NCBI GenBank assembly: GCA_033557465.1
Contig: CM066033.1
Location: 11,657,080-11,721,079, forward strand
DNA: 64,000 bases
From: Ichthyophis bannanicus
Taxonomy: Eukaryota; Chordata; Amphibia; Gymnophiona; Ichthyophiidae
Direction: 5' to 3'
In this document: piece after piece, positions 10,881 to 21,626 of the stretch
Layout of the letters: every line of letters begins with the position of its first letter
Numbering within the stretch: position 1 is the first letter of the stretch
Notes under the pieces: model-generated
The model's database searches: none
Seen by the model: the letters and a program-made list of their open reading frames with translations, nothing else
What the model was told of the DNA's origin: nothing
Translations under genes and position numbers: made by a program

Positions 10881-11769
10881 TGTTCTCTTTGATTTGTTTG
10901 TCTGTTCTGCATAGCTACTTTTGATCCCTGTGACAGCCATATCTGTGCAGATCTGTGTTGTTAGCACATTGTACCCTTATCACAGTTGTAAACCATCCTT
11001 CTGTCCGTCTATGTGTGTCTGCCAGCTGTATGCTATCCTACCCTGCTGTGCATGCTGCTACCCCACATCCTGCACTGTTACATATTTCTGCATTGCAGCT
11101 CTCCCTGGTTGCCTCTCCTGTGTGTGCTGTGCATGGCACTCCTCTCCTCTGTCCTCCTGTCATTGCACTTCTCCTGCCAACTCTGCCTCCTCTGGTGGAC
11201 ACGTATCCCCATCCTCTGCCACACACTGTCATTGTTGCACTGTACATTAATATCACCCTGTACATCGGTACAGTTGCCCCCGATATGTTTGTCTGCTTTA
11301 CCTGCTGCCACATGGGCTGCACACAGATTTGGCTGGTCCATGAGCTCCGTCATCTACTTCCTTCCATCACCTATTCATTGCCTTTCCTTGGTGCTCTGTG
11401 CAGTGTTATGGTTACATCTGTGTTTGAGCCATACATTTCATGCTTGTGACCTTGGGGCACTTTTGGGCCCCTGGGCACCATCTCCTGTGTCACCTTCACA
11501 TCCCTGGGGCATCGTTCACAGCACCTTCGATTGGTCCAGCTTATGGGGCGCCTTATATGCTGCCTTGGAGGGCGCCAACCTTTCCTGTCGCCCTCTGGGG
11601 CACAGTATGACCTGCCCTGGTTCTTTATGATGTGCCTTTTTGTGCGCCCTAAAAGGTGAATTAGGTTGCGGCACTGGGGTGCGGCTTTTTTGGCTGGCAG
11701 TGCAGATTGTTGGGATGTGTCCGGCTCTTCCATGCAGCAAAAGGGTTTTCCACAAACAGCCTTTTCACT

Positions 11770-11840
11770 GAGCCCACTGGGGGCTTGAACTCATCATCTC
11801 TGTATCACCAGGCAATGTATTAACCAGTGTGCTACACCTC
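11770..11840 (-). repeat. tRNA-like unit near the right end of copy A, minus strand
   Basis: On the minus strand it reads GTGTAGCACACTGGTTAATA (A-box-like) and later GAGTTCAAGCCCCCAGTGGG (B-box-like). Copy B has minus-strand tRNA-like units at the equivalent place, between the GGTGCC-rich zone and the terminus (32060-32146 and 32312-32385). Confidence 0.55.
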
Positions 11841-12041
11841 TTTTGCTTTCATTGTAGGTCAGCGCACCTACTTAGGTCTAACGCCCGGTAAAATGCGCAG
11901 CTCATTATTTTGCCCGATAATGAGTGTGGCGCACTTTATCATGCAATGACGCACGCAAGCACGGAACGCCCACTCCTTTTAAGGCATCCTGCACACTATC
12001 GCCCAGCGCATGTTAAGACTGCTTAGTAAACATGCCCCTAA

Positions 12042-12656
12042 AAGTTAAAATAAAACGCATGAGAATATTAAATCCTAAATAAACATAGTTACAACTCTTT
12101 TTGTTTCTGTAATTTATGAACAATAATTATGTCCTCTATGAGGTGCTTGCCACAGTATATAAAATCCCTTTTAACTTTTAATTTTGCTCGATAGCATATG
12201 CAGTCAAAACCAAATATATGTACCAGGGATAAATATATATATACCAGAGATAAAATTCAAGCACAATTAACTTATCATTCACTCATGAGTTAAATCATTT
12301 TCAAGTTGCAATCTGGTAACTACTGGCTCAGAATGCCCCATTGTCCTATCAGGGCTCTTAACCTCTACTTTGAAGGTCAAAGGAAAACAGAAGCAGTTTC
12401 CTTAATTTTCTATCTTTTTGTTTGTTTCGTTCAGCTTTAGTAAAGAACTCTAGTCAGTTCAGTGTCAGGGACAGTATTTACTGTAGACTAAAACATTTAA
12501 ACACAAGACAAAGCTAAGCTTACAAGTGCTTTAGGCCTAACAGCCGATCTAATCAGAATAAGGTGTTTCTTTTAAGAAATTTCACCCTGCATACTGAACA
12601 CTGAACTAGACCCTCCCCCCTGGATAGTTTTGAAAAGCAACATGCCTTAACAACAG
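12042..12656. other. AT-rich stretch, probably retroviral interior, unrecognised
   Basis: Between the end of copy A and the gag-position ORF lies about 600 bp of AT-rich sequence with scattered T-rich tracts and stops in all frames. No motif is recognisable. It may be the decayed continuation of the endogenous retrovirus on the minus strand; no second LTR is visible. Confidence 0.35.
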
Positions 12657-13094
12657 CTAAAATAAGTAATAAAGTCTTCGCGTCTTCATAATCTTATAAG
12701 GATTTCCCATAACAATTAATACTATCTCTCCAGGATAGTCATTTTGTTCAAAGCACTGAATTAAACATCTTTGCATCACAAGGTTACATATTTTCCTAAA
12801 GTTTTTTTTTAAATTTTTAGAGCTCTTTTTCCTCACCTGCAGAATCCAGCTGCAGTCATTTCCCTTATCAATTTGATCTTGAATTTGTACTCTCATACTT
12901 CTCCCAGACCCTGATCCTCCCGCTGGCCAGGCGAGAGAAGGATTCTTTTTCGCCCATTTTTCCCATTTCTTAGAACAATCTTTTATGGATGTTTCCAAAA
13001 GGGGGTTTTGTTCAATGGGGCAATCTATGGAACTCGGGCCAGACTCAGCAACTGTCTTACTCTCCTCCCCCTCTTTGGACTTTCTCTTGAACAT
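12657..13094 (-). CDS. Gag-position ORF of endogenous retrovirus, 145 aa, family unassigned
   Basis: A 145-codon frame beginning MFKRKSKEGEESK, in the position expected for gag, about 840 bp inside the LTR. The first 40 residues are polar and acidic. A Lys/Trp-rich segment follows (KKWEKWAKKNP near residue 42), then a basic stretch (RKKSSKNLKKNFRKI near 90). There is no N-terminal Gly for myristoylation and no zinc knuckle in the preserved part. It ends with a stop at 12657, well short of a complete gag. Assignment as gag rests on position rather than on a recognised domain, so another viral leader product is possible. Confidence 0.45.
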   Translation of the reverse strand: MFKRKSKEGEESKTVAESGPSSIDCPIEQNPLLETSIKDCSKKWEKWAKKNPSLAWPAGGSGSGRSMRVQIQDQIDKGNDCSWILQVRKKSSKNLKKNFRKICNLVMQRCLIQCFEQNDYPGEIVLIVMGNPYKIMKTRRLYYLF

Positions 13095-13930
13095 TTTCCC
13101 AATATGTAGTCCTATCTAACTAATAACAGATGAACAAGACGTATTAACCTCTATTCACCCACATAAATGTATATACAAAGATATACTTTCCTTTATTTAC
13201 AGGAAAGTCAAAGATATACTTCCCTTTATTGACAGGAAAGTCCCCCTATTCTCTGTCGTATTTACAGAATAAAATCTCCAACCTCTTTATTTACAGAGGA
13301 ACGAGGCAGAGAAATATTTCTCTGAGACTTATACAGACAGTCCTCCTCTCGCTTCGTCTGTCTCCAGCCGTCCCCCTCATGGGAGTACGGAACCGCAGAT
13401 CGAGACTCCATACTCGCTTCGTATGAAATTGTATGTCTCAGTCATACACAATCAGTCTCAGATATGAGGCAATCTAATGCTGTTTCACTCCCATTTCCCA
13501 GAAATCTCCCCTAAATACACATATAATACATGGTACCGATATTTATACACAAATAAAGATATCTTTACTCACCCAACTTCTAGAGGAGTCTTCTGTCTAC
13601 GATGTTCAGACAGGAAACGCTATACTCACCAACGGAGTCTTCGTACGGAAACCAATCTTCCTTCATCTTTAGAAGGGAACACACATCCCTGACCGGCAGA
13701 GGAAACACACTTCGGTCTGTTATTTTTATGGTATTTTTATAAGTTTTTTCAGAACGGTATCCTCATCCCTTGTCAATCCCCGAGACAAGAGGTATCCTCT
13801 TCTCCTAATATAAATGATACAGGAGGAAAACCCTCTCCGATCACATCCGATCAGAGGAAATCCACGGGCAATTTAGAGAATTTAAATTTTGGAGTATCAA
13901 ATACTCGGTTTCTGTGTTTCGGCACAAATT
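13095..13930 (-). other. Proviral leader with primer-binding-site-like sequence
   Basis: Directly inside the LTR the minus strand reads TTGTGCCGAAACACAG, one mismatch from a TGGTGCCG-type primer binding site. The rest of the leader has a short direct duplication: AAGATATACTTTCCTTTATT and AAGATATACTTCCCTTTATT, near 13178 and 13210, each followed by nearly the same ACAGGAAAGTC. No coding capacity is evident. Packaging or splice signals cannot be judged. Confidence 0.5.
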
Positions 13931-14582
13931 TGTAGGCTTCATTCTATTAATTTCCCCTCATTAGGAAAGAACTCAGACCAAAGGCACTTGTCTGCAAAGA
14001 ATCCAGCTTTCATTTATTGAACTAAGCACAAACAGGGCTCACATGCACACAAGCGTCTCTCGGGGAATTCTGAGTGCAGGCAGCGTTCTCTACCTCCAGA
14101 GCAGTGGGAGGGGAGGCTGCCCGTGACTTAATGCTGTTACCACCTTTTATACCCTTCCATCGCAAATGGTCTTGTTTGGTTTTGCATATCCTTCTCCCCG
14201 GGACCCACCCACATTAACATATTAACGGCTTTATTCTTATCTTTATTTTTCAAATGCTGAGTCTTCTGACTGCACCCTGCCTGCCACTTCCTTGTTCCAT
14301 TGCTCATCTGCTGCTTCCGGCACTGTTTGTAGTCTTCAGGGCTTATGAGCACTTTGTATCACCAGCTTTGCTTGGCCTGTTTAACTTGTTCAGGCTTGTT
14401 TCTAACTTGTTCAGGCCTGACCTGTTTTTTCTTACCTGGGTTCATTCTCTGTGCACTTCTGCTCAGGGTATGGTTCCCTCTGGTTTTACTCTGGTTTTAC
14501 TCTTGTTGTGCTGGACTCTGGGTACTCATTCTCTCAGCCCATATGCTTTTCTTCCGTGCCATCATAATGTATTACAGCCTCA
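13931..14582 (-). repeat. Retroviral LTR, 652 bp
   Basis: Bounded by TG...CA on the minus strand (TGAGGCTGTAATAC at 14582; AAGCCTACA at 13931), with an imperfect inverted TGAGGCT/TGTAGGCT end. It has a TATA box (GGGTATAAAAGG, reverse complement at 14139-14157) and, about 135 bp downstream, a polyadenylation signal (TTCAATAAATG, near 14010), the standard order for U3-R-U5. The primer-binding-like sequence lies just beyond its end. U3 contains internal short repeats, such as GTAAAACCAGA in duplicate. Confidence 0.8.
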
Positions 14583-14610
14583 GGTAAGGGTGCAGCCATA
14601 CTAGACATAC

Positions 14611-15527
14611 CTATCTGCCAATCATCCCCTCAAGCCCTACCCTCTGCTTTCTATCTTTTAACCAGTTCCTGATCCACAATAGTACACTGCCTCCTATCTC
14701 ATGACTTTTTAGTTTTGCCAAAAGTCTCTGACGAGGGACTTTGACAAAGGCTTTCTGAAAGTCCACATACACTATATCAATAGACTCACCTTTGTCTACC
14801 TGTTTATTTATACCTTTAAAAAAACATAACAGATTAGTAAGACAAGATCTTCCTTCTCTAAAGCCATGTTGGCTCTCTCCCATTAAGTCTTGACTATCTA
14901 CATGTTCAGTAATTTTGTTCTTTATATGGGTTTCCACCATTTTTCTCAGTACTGACGTCGGGCTCGCCGGTCTTTAGTTTCCAGGATCACCCCTCGAACC
15001 CTTTTTAAAAATTGGCGTTACATTGGCCATCCTCCAATCGTCAGGTATTACAGATGATTTTAATGCAGTCTCATAATTTAGCTCTTTAAACACCCTTGGA
15101 TGTATACCATCCGGTCCAGGTGATTTGCTACTCTTCAGTTTATCAAATAGTTGTAATACATCTTCCTGATGTATCGATATTTCTTTCAATTCTTCCACAG
15201 TATCATCTTTAAATACCACTTCAGTCATAGGTAACATTCCTACATCTTCCTTGGTAAAGACCGAAGCCAAGAATTTATTCAGTCTCTCCGCTATGGCCTT
15301 GTTCCCTCTTAGTGCCCCTTTTACCCCATTGTCATTTAATGGTCCAACTGATTCTCTCACAGATTTTTTGCTACAAATGTACTTGAAAAAGTCTTTATTA
15401 TCTGTTTTTGCTTCCACAGAAAGCTTCTTCTTAAATTCTCTCTTTGCATGGCCTTGCATCTAACTTGCCAGTGTTTGTGCCATTTCCAGTTTTCATCATT
15501 TGGCTCTTTTTTACATTTCCCGAAAGA
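14611..15527 (-). mobile_element. CR1 LINE fragment: start of the reverse transcriptase
   Basis: A minus-strand fragment matching the CR1 copy at 56032-60244. The frame 15459-14974 has AIAERLNKFLASVF, SSKSPGPDGIHPRVFKEL and WRMANVTPIFKKGS; the frame 14940-14611 has SQHGFREGRSCLTNLL and IVYVDFQKAFVKVP. One frameshift separates them near 14950. The catalytic FADD motif and everything 3' of it are missing where the retroviral LTR lies. The 5' end overlaps by about 65 bp with sequence also found at 16098-16165. Confidence 0.88.
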
Positions 15528-16010
15528 TGTGATTTGTTCCAGCTCATGAATGCTTCCAGGATTCCTTTTACCAATGGCAGATCTCAGCTCTTTCCAAAGG
15601 TTCTTGATTAGATTGAGACGGGACTCATTGCTAGCCAGTTTAAAACAGTCCATGTGTTCTTTCTAACCATTCTTTTATACTTTTGGATGTATGTTTTGGG
15701 TCACTGTTCTGCTAAAGGACCCATGACCTTTGAACCAAACCTAGCTTTCTGACATTAGGTAGCACATTTTGCTCCAAAATACCTTGGTAGTCCTCTGACT
15801 TCATAATTCCTCTAATACATTCCAATCCTCCAGTTCCTGAGGCAGAAAAACAGCCCTCCAACATATATATCCTGCCAAGTTACTGATTTACATACAAAGT
15901 CCCTCGGCGGTAAGCCACTATCGGTCTTTCATGAAAACATTGATAAGACTGGAGGATCACACCAATTCTTGTAAATCAATGATGCAATAATAGGAGTCTT
16001 CATAGAAAAT
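15528..16010 (-). pseudogene. Tc1-like transposase fragment
   Basis: Minus-strand translation in shifting frames gives the C-terminal half of a Tc1-type DDE transposase: DPKHTSKSIKEWLER near 15670-15700, then LNLIKNLWKELRSAIGKR near 15590-15620, which is the family's NPIENLW block, and NPGSIHELEQITSF. Upstream, less well preserved stretches match the GxFSxxGTG region. There are several stops and frameshifts and no terminal repeats were found. It sits inside CR1-derived sequence. Confidence 0.8.
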
Positions 16011-16084
16011 GGTAATGCACATACTAAAGGAGAAGATACTGACTTTGTTTGAACTGCAGGGGCCAATAATAACTCACGTTCATA

Positions 16085-16690
16085 CAGGCTTCAGGCATTT
16101 GACTTGCCAGTGCTTGTGCTGTTTCCAGGTTTCGTCATTTGGCTCTTTTTTCCATTTCCTGAAAGATGCTTTTTTGGCAACAACAGCCTCTCTGACCTCA
16201 CCTTTAAACCATGCTGGCAGTTTTTTGGACTTCGTTCCACTTTTCTTAAAGCGTGGAATACAGCTGGTCTGGGCTTCCAAGATAGTATTTTTCAACAACA
16301 GCCAAGCCTGATGTACGTCTTTAACCTTTGCAACTGCTCCTTTTAGTTTTTTCTTAACTGTTTTCCTCATTTTATCATAGTCTCCCTTTCGAAAGTTAAA
16401 AGGTAGTACTGTGGATTTCCTTACTATCCCTCCTCCACTAATTAAATCAAAGGCGATCATTCTATGATCACTATTGCCAAGTGGCCCCAACAACCTTATC
16501 TCTTGCACTAGATCTGGTGTTCCACTAAGGACTAGGTCTAATATGGCTTCACCTCTGGTCGGTTCATGAACCAGCTGCTCCAAGAAACAGTCATTTATTT
16601 CATCTAGGAACTTTATCTCCCTAGCATGTCCTGATGTGACACTGACCCAGTCGATACTGGGGTAGTTGAAATCACCCATTATTATTACTG
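16085..16690 (-). pseudogene. CR1 LINE fragment: endonuclease domain end
   Basis: The minus-strand frame 16679-16080 begins MGDFNYPSIDWVSV (endonuclease GDFN motif) and continues through ATRGEAILDLVLSG-like sequence and LLGPLGNSDHRMIAF (the catalytic SDH), then a Lys-rich linker. This is the second half of a CR1 endonuclease. It keeps about 110 bp that are deleted in the copy at 58390-58440. It ends toward higher coordinates at about 16690, against PLE sequence. Confidence 0.88.
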
Positions 16691-16694
16691 CGGA

Positions 16695-18230
16695 TCACCA
16701 TTATTATTATTGATCGGATGATGACTTTAGAAATACAACAAATTGTTTTTCACCACAACCTTTTTATGGAAAGTGGTTAACAATTTTGTTTCTGTTTTCA
16801 TTATTCTAAGATCCAAAGAGGCTATCCGTTCCAATTCGATAGCACTATCAAATTTCAAATTGGTTTACAATTATTAAGCCATTTTACAAAATCTTGCAAA
16901 AGAGAAAATGGTCCCTGCCAAAGACAAAAGATATCATCAAGAAACCTTCTCCATACTTAAATATATTGCATGGTGGGGGCCACCATTGCTCCCATAGCAA
17001 TCCCAAAAACCTGGTAGTAATAGGAGCCATTAAAACAAAAATAATTTTCACATAATACTAGTTGGAGTAATCAAAGCACATATGATTTAGGTAATCGAGC
17101 TGGTAATATATCCGGCCACTCCAACTTTGACAGCACCTCCAGAGCTTTTGTACAAGCATTTGTGTACAAGTAGTTAATATCCAGCATAACTAGATCGGTA
17201 GAAAGGGCATCATCTATTGACAATAGTGCATTCAACATTTGAGTACTTTAGGCAGGAACAGGCTTGTGCTGTTAGTGGATTAAGCAAACGACCCACAAAA
17301 ATTGACAATAGCTCCAAGACACAATTAGTCCCCACCAGACACGCAACAGCCCACACCCGAGCGGGATAGCAATGTACACAGCCCTGCAAAATCAATACCT
17401 AACCAACACAGCTAAACCCACGACAATATAATGATAAATATAATCCTCAAATTGTGTTGTCTTAATGTTGTTAAATACCCTCATGTTAAATGTTGTAAAG
17501 CACCCAAATGTTAAATGTAACCCAATTGTGATGTGATGTAACCACTTTGATTGTAGGATAAGGTGGTATATAAGTCTGTCTAAAAATAAATAAACAAATT
17601 TCCTTCTATGATAGGATGGCCAGGGTGTTTTTCCAAATCCTTGTGAATTTTTGGTACGGTGTAAAAAACTGGACATGATGGAGTTTTATTGGTCAAAAAG
17701 GATGACTGTCAAAAAACCTTGAGCCACTCCATAATTTACCACAGCCTCTACTTTGGACAAGATGGCTTCAGTGGGATCTGCCAATAAAACATAATAATAC
17801 TTCAAATTGTTTCATTGCCTATAAGCTTCTTCATTATATTGTATCTTTTACTGTTCCTCTTTTATCCGCCCGTCTAACTACAATATTATCCAGCTGAGAC
17901 AATTTGAGTAATTCCTGATGTTGATGTCGAGGTGAAAATTTTTGTTCCAACACCTCCACATCTTATAATAACAATCTCTGATATGCAGCCAGTAGAGAAT
18001 CCAGAGGCCCACCAGGAATCCACTTAGAAGGTGGGACTATCAAGGAGTCCTCTGGAAAGGAATGAGATTCTTAAGTATAATTTTTTATTCAATTTCTTGA
18101 AAAAACTATGCAATGCTATCCTCAAATCAAAAGGTCGATAGGGTACAATGGGCATTAAGGATAAGCCCAAATCCAGAAGAGTTTTCTGGTCTTGTGACAA
18201 CTCAAAAGGAGAAAGGTCCACAATAGCTGT
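16695..18230 (-). pseudogene. Penelope-like element reverse transcriptase, interrupted
   Basis: Reading the minus strand from 18230: PFELSQDQKTLLDLGLSLMP and PFDLRIALHSFFKKL (the PLE N-terminal region), LADPTEAILSKVEA, FLHRTKNSQGFGKTPWPS (PLE KIHKD..PGRPI block), then an inserted LINE tail (17391-17590). It resumes with LELLSIFVGRLLNPLTAQ, the catalytic-region block DLVMLDINYLYTNACTKALE (LDV..LYTN), FLDDIFFVWQGPFS (the DDIF motif) and LDLRIMKTETKLLTTFHKK. PLE reverse transcriptases are related to telomerase and use a GIY-YIG endonuclease, which is absent here. The motif order is complete through the palm, but frameshifts and stops are numerous. Confidence 0.85.
17391..17590 (+). mobile_element. 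L2-type LINE/SINE 3' tail inserted in the PLE
   Basis: Ends GGATAAGGTGGTATATAAG then AATAAATAAAC, a tail shared with the L2-like LINE ending at 50705 (GGATAAAGTGGTATACAAA) and related to the SINE tail at 51676. It separates two adjacent PLE motifs, which shows insertion into the older PLE. Confidence 0.75.
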
Positions 18231-18703
18231 ACTTTCTCATGGGCACAAGTGATGGGATCTTGCCAGCTGGTGCTAAATTTGGCCTGGTTCGGCCGACGGC
18301 CCCAATTCCGGCTTCTCCCTCTCCAACCGTGATCTTCTAAAAAATCGTGTCCACATTCCCTCGAGTATTCGTCAGCACTAGAGTCATTTTATTCACATGT
18401 ATAGTCCTGATATTCATGTTGCCTGCAGCCATTAAGTAGGAAGGCAACAGAAGAGAGGGAAGGTCCCCTACATACTAGCCAAAGCACCGTAAGAGAGCAG
18501 GGGCAATAAGGACAGCAGCAGTCAATTATTACAGCATAAACATGCAAAAACTATTACAGATTTTAAATAGCATTAAAATAGACATTTTTGGTAATTAGCA
18601 AAAGAACATAACATCAAATATGCATATATTTATTGCATTATTTCAATTACATTCAAACACATAGGGGGAAGAGGCAGCCCGAGGACGGGCAGTGCACAGT
18701 CGC

Positions 18704-18757
18704 CGGCCTTGGACATACAGGGTCGAGTCTGATTTTGGCCCTGTACATCCAGGGCCG
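18704..18757. repeat. Hairpin, 19-bp arms
   Basis: CGGCCTTGGACATACAGGG at 18704-18722 pairs with CCCTGTACATCCAGGGCCG at 18739-18757, with three mismatches and a 16-base loop. Confidence 0.8.
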
Positions 18758-19088
18758 ACAAAATGTCTGGGGAAGATATTCCATCGCTGGAGTGGAATAA
18801 CTTCCCTGGACGATTCTTTTTAGTGATGCCGGGGTGCAGATAGGAATGTGGGGGGGCCAGGGATTATTCTCCGCAGCCCGATCCTGGCCTTAGGAGACCG
18901 GATCGGTGGTCAGGCTGCAGGGAATGATCACTTTAACCCGGTGGCCGGCGTTGCGGCTTTTAAATGGAGCCACAGTGCCATGGCAACATGACGCCGCAGC
19001 TGCATTTAAAAGCCTGACTGAGTTATCCTGGCAGTGCCTATATGTGCATGCCGGGACTGAATGTGCCCCGTGGGATCAGAATCACTAC

Positions 19089-19128
19089 CCCCTTTGTACG
19101 TCCAGGTCAGCCCGGACATACAAAGGGG
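19089..19128. repeat. Hairpin, 15-bp arms
   Basis: CCCCTTTGTACGTCC at 19089-19103 pairs with GGACATACAAAGGGG at 19114-19128, with one mismatch. The GGACATACA core repeats that of the hairpin at 18704. Confidence 0.85.
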
Positions 19129-19764
19129 CTGGACATGCGGGATGGAATCGGGCTGATACTGAATGAAAGAAATAAAAAAAAGTCCCAAAGAAAGAAAATA
19201 TTATAAGTACTCGTAGTCCACAATCAAAGAGGTTGTGGGGGGTCAAACAGGGAAAACAGCAAAAAAGAAGAAAAAAACTTGGTGAGGATTGAAGGGAGAC
19301 GGGAGCTGCTGGTATGCACTACCTCCTCGGTGACACCCCCCTCCCCCCTCCTCTCCTGCTGTACAGGCTTTGGTTCCTCTCTAGCTTGCCAAAAAATCAT
19401 TGAGCTGAATATGGTCAAAGAAGGAAGGACAGCGTGAGGGGCTCAGCGGCAGCAGCCCCTAGAGCTTTGCCTTGATTCTACTGATCAGTGTCCTATATTC
19501 TGGGCAGTAGAGCGGCCCTCTTGTTCCAGCCTCACTAAAGACAGTGGGCAAGGAAGTGACTCTAGACTGGCCAGAGCTATACTACTCCCTACACCAGCTC
19601 CTTTCCTCTGTCCTACAGGGAACAAATGTACAAAAGTGGCAGCAAAGTACTTGGATTAACTTTGGAGTAACGAGCTCTTCTACTGCAGCATAGTTCATCT
19701 TGTTCTGTCAGTCATACACCTGCTGTGCTGTAGTTTAGTTGGCCTGCCTTTTATCAAAAATAGG

Positions 19765-19915
19765 AATTAGACTTACCTGCTAATTGTTGTTCCTTGAGGA
19801 ACTCCAGTCCATTCCCGAACCTCTGGGTAGTGAACCTCTTCCAGCAGCTTGGAGACTGAGTACGTCAGCTTCATGAGAGCACCAGTACTAATACCACTGG
19901 CTCCTCCCATGAACT
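19765..19915 (-). repeat. DIRS inverted terminal repeat (3' side)
   Basis: CCAGCAGCTTGGAGACTGAG (from 19838) onward, through ACGTCAGCTTCATGAGAGCACC to CATGAAC, is the near-exact reverse complement of the terminal repeat at 25645-25730. The outer part (AGACTTACCTGCTAATTG, TTCCTTGAGGAACTCCAGTCC) is complementary to the internal region at 20235. Confidence 0.92.
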
Positions 19916-20234
19916 ACCAGTAATCTACTAATAAAGCAACCTCACAGGAGCAACAAATAAGTAGTAATACATTAATCATACAATAAATTAACTCGTAAAC
20001 TACTTGACAGGCTTCCAAGGGGAATCCTCTGAACCCTCCGGAGCAGGAAAGGTGAGAAACAGGAAAAGAGAAAAGGGAACTACGCCACAAAGCTTCTGCC
20101 TAAAAAACATCTTAGAGAGAAAGAAGCTCGGAGCAATTTAATAGGGTCTTCTTCAAACATTGTGCAACTGTACCGCTGCTAAGCAAACAGCAAACAACAA
20201 ACAGCAGTATCACAAAAGAATCCTGGGTGGGATT

Positions 20235-20335
20235 CGGGACTGGACTGGAGTTCCTCAAGGAACAACAATTAGCAAGTAAGTCTAATTCCTATTTCTTTAT
20301 CATCCCTCCAGTCCAGTCCCGAACTTCTGGGATGT
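20235..20335. repeat. DIRS internal complementary region
   Basis: The first part (GGACTGGAGTTCCTCAAGG, AACAACAATTAGCAAGTAAG) is the reverse complement of the outer right terminal repeat at 19765-19830. The second part (TTTATCATCCCTCCAGTCCA) is the complement of the outer left terminal repeat at 25737-25763 (CTGGACTGGAGGGACGATAA). A junction of both outer ends is the expected form of the region that templates completion of the DIRS circle. Confidence 0.9.
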
Positions 20336-20369
20336 AACAGAGCAGTTAATTAATGGGAGGGACCCGCTA

Positions 20370-21626
20370 AACCGGCTTGCAGCACTGCCGATCCAAAACG
20401 AGCCTCTCCCTCCACCTGAATATCCAGGCGATAGTGCTTACTGAAAGTATGTAGCGACAACCAAGTAGCCGCCCGACAAATTTCTATCAGGGGAACCAAA
20501 CTAGACTCTGCCCATGAGGCTGCCTGTGCCCTAGTGGAATGAGCTCACAGTTCTATCGGCACCGCACGACCATGCAAAATGTATGCTGAAGAAATCACCT
20601 CTCAAATCCATCTGGAAATGGTAGCCTTGGCTGCCGCTTCTCCCTTGCGCGGACCTCCAAACAAGATAAACAAACGATTTGACTTGCGAAAACCCTTGGA
20701 AGATTTTAGGTAACATTTAAGGGCTCTCCTGACGTCCAAACTGCAGATGTCATGATCCAGCCCGACCCCTAAGAGTCGCCTAGCGCTGGAAGGGACACTG
20801 ACTGATTCATGTGAAAAGCCGAGACCACTTTGGGAAGGAAAGAAGGCACCGGATGAAGAACCACCCTTTCTGGAAAAAAAGACAGAAATGGTTCCTGACA
20901 CAAGGCCTGCAGTTCTGAAATCCTGCGCGCAGAACAAATTGCTACCAAGAACACTGTCTTCAACGTTAAGTCCTTTAAAGATGCTCAGCTTAAAGGTTCG
21001 AAAGATTCCTTTGTCAGTGCCCTTAGAACCAAGTTGAGATCCCAAGAGGGAACCAGCCACCTGCGCAGTGGCTGAAGGTGAGTTACCGCGCGAAGGAAAC
21101 GCAACATGTTTGGATGAGAACCCAAAGATTCCTTATGAATCTTACCACGAAAACAAACAATTGCTGCCAGCTGCACACGCAAAGAGCTGGACGCCAAACC
21201 TTTATCAAACCAATCCTGCAAAAACGCCAGCACTTCTGGAACCATCCCAGAAGAGGAATTCAGCTTTCTGACTGCACACCAATTCTCAAAGACGCGCCAG
21301 ACGCAGATGTAGGCTAGCGAAGTAGACCTCTTACGTGTATTCAGTAATGTTGAAATGACAGAAGCCGAATAATCCTTATGCTTCAACCTCGCCCTTTGAA
21401 GAGCCAAGTCATAAGAGAGAATCAACTCACTTGAGCTATGCACAGAGGACCCTGCAACAGAAGATCGCTCCGATCCAGAAGATGCCATGGCCGGGCCACC
21501 AGAAGATGCACCAGATCCGCGTACCACAGGCGCCTTGGCCAGTCTGGAGCTATGAGAGGAACTATGAGAACAACACATTGGCGATGCGCTTCGATCCGCT
21601 GGACCACTCAGCCTATCAGAGCCCAA
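20370..21626 (-). pseudogene. DIRS tyrosine recombinase, frameshifted
   Basis: This enzyme integrates the circular DIRS DNA by strand exchange through a catalytic Tyr. The minus-strand frame 21626-20985 has an N-terminal Ser-rich region, then SYDLALQRARLKHKDYSAS, LAYICVWRVFENWC and LQDWFDKGLASSSLRVQLAA (core-binding domain). The catalytic domain follows in other frames: LVAICSARRISELQAL (first Arg, 20963-20769), LDVRRALKCYLKSSKGFRKS, then near 20420-20500 ICRAATWLSLHTFSKHYRLD, with the second Arg region and a Tyr in the expected C-terminal place. At least two frameshifts separate these blocks. Confidence 0.88.

Larger units (their letters stand above)
8724..12038 (+). mobile_element. Giant GT-rich element, copy A, right portion with right terminus
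   Basis: This continues the element interrupted by the LINE. The right end is CTTAGTAAACATGCCCC at 12022-12038, followed by TAA, matching the ends of B (32567-32583) and C (48620-48636) apart from two positions. The interior segment 11000-11450 matches the reverse complement of 45793-46240 in copy C over several hundred bp (for example CCGTCTATGTGTGTCTGCCAG against CCGTCTCTCTGCGTCTGTCAG). Before the terminus come a GGTGCC/GCGCC-rich stretch (11535-11680), a minus-strand tRNA-like unit (11770-11840) and a subterminal GCGC-rich zone. No protein-coding frame is recognisable. The termini and 3-bp TAA/TTA target sites suggest a PIF/Harbinger-type non-autonomous element. Confidence 0.75.
12042..14582 (-). 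mobile_element. Endogenous retrovirus remnant: 5' LTR, leader, gag-position ORF
   Basis: Read on the minus strand, this is the 5' part of a retrovirus-like provirus: a 652-bp LTR (13931-14582), a primer-binding-site-like sequence just inside it, a leader of about 840 bp, and an open frame where gag would start (13094-12657). No protease, polymerase or envelope coding and no 3' LTR are visible before copy A begins at 12038, so it is a truncated, replication-incompetent relic. The genus cannot be assigned from what is present. Confidence 0.7.
18231..19763. other. Intergenic stretch with two hairpins, no gene
   Basis: About 1.5 kb without recognisable coding. The middle (18660-19160) is GC-richer than its flanks and carries two related imperfect hairpins (18704-18757, 19089-19128). 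A third, looser pairing (GGCTTTTAAATG near 18955 against CATTTAAAAGCC near 19003) surrounds a symmetrical region. It may be a non-autonomous DNA element whose ends I could not fix. Confidence 0.4.

Noticed and set aside
10955..11630. Open frames of 164 and 205 codons resembling membrane proteins
   Set aside because: Hydrophobicity comes from CT-rich codons. The homologous segment in copy C has different breaks, so there is no conserved reading frame.
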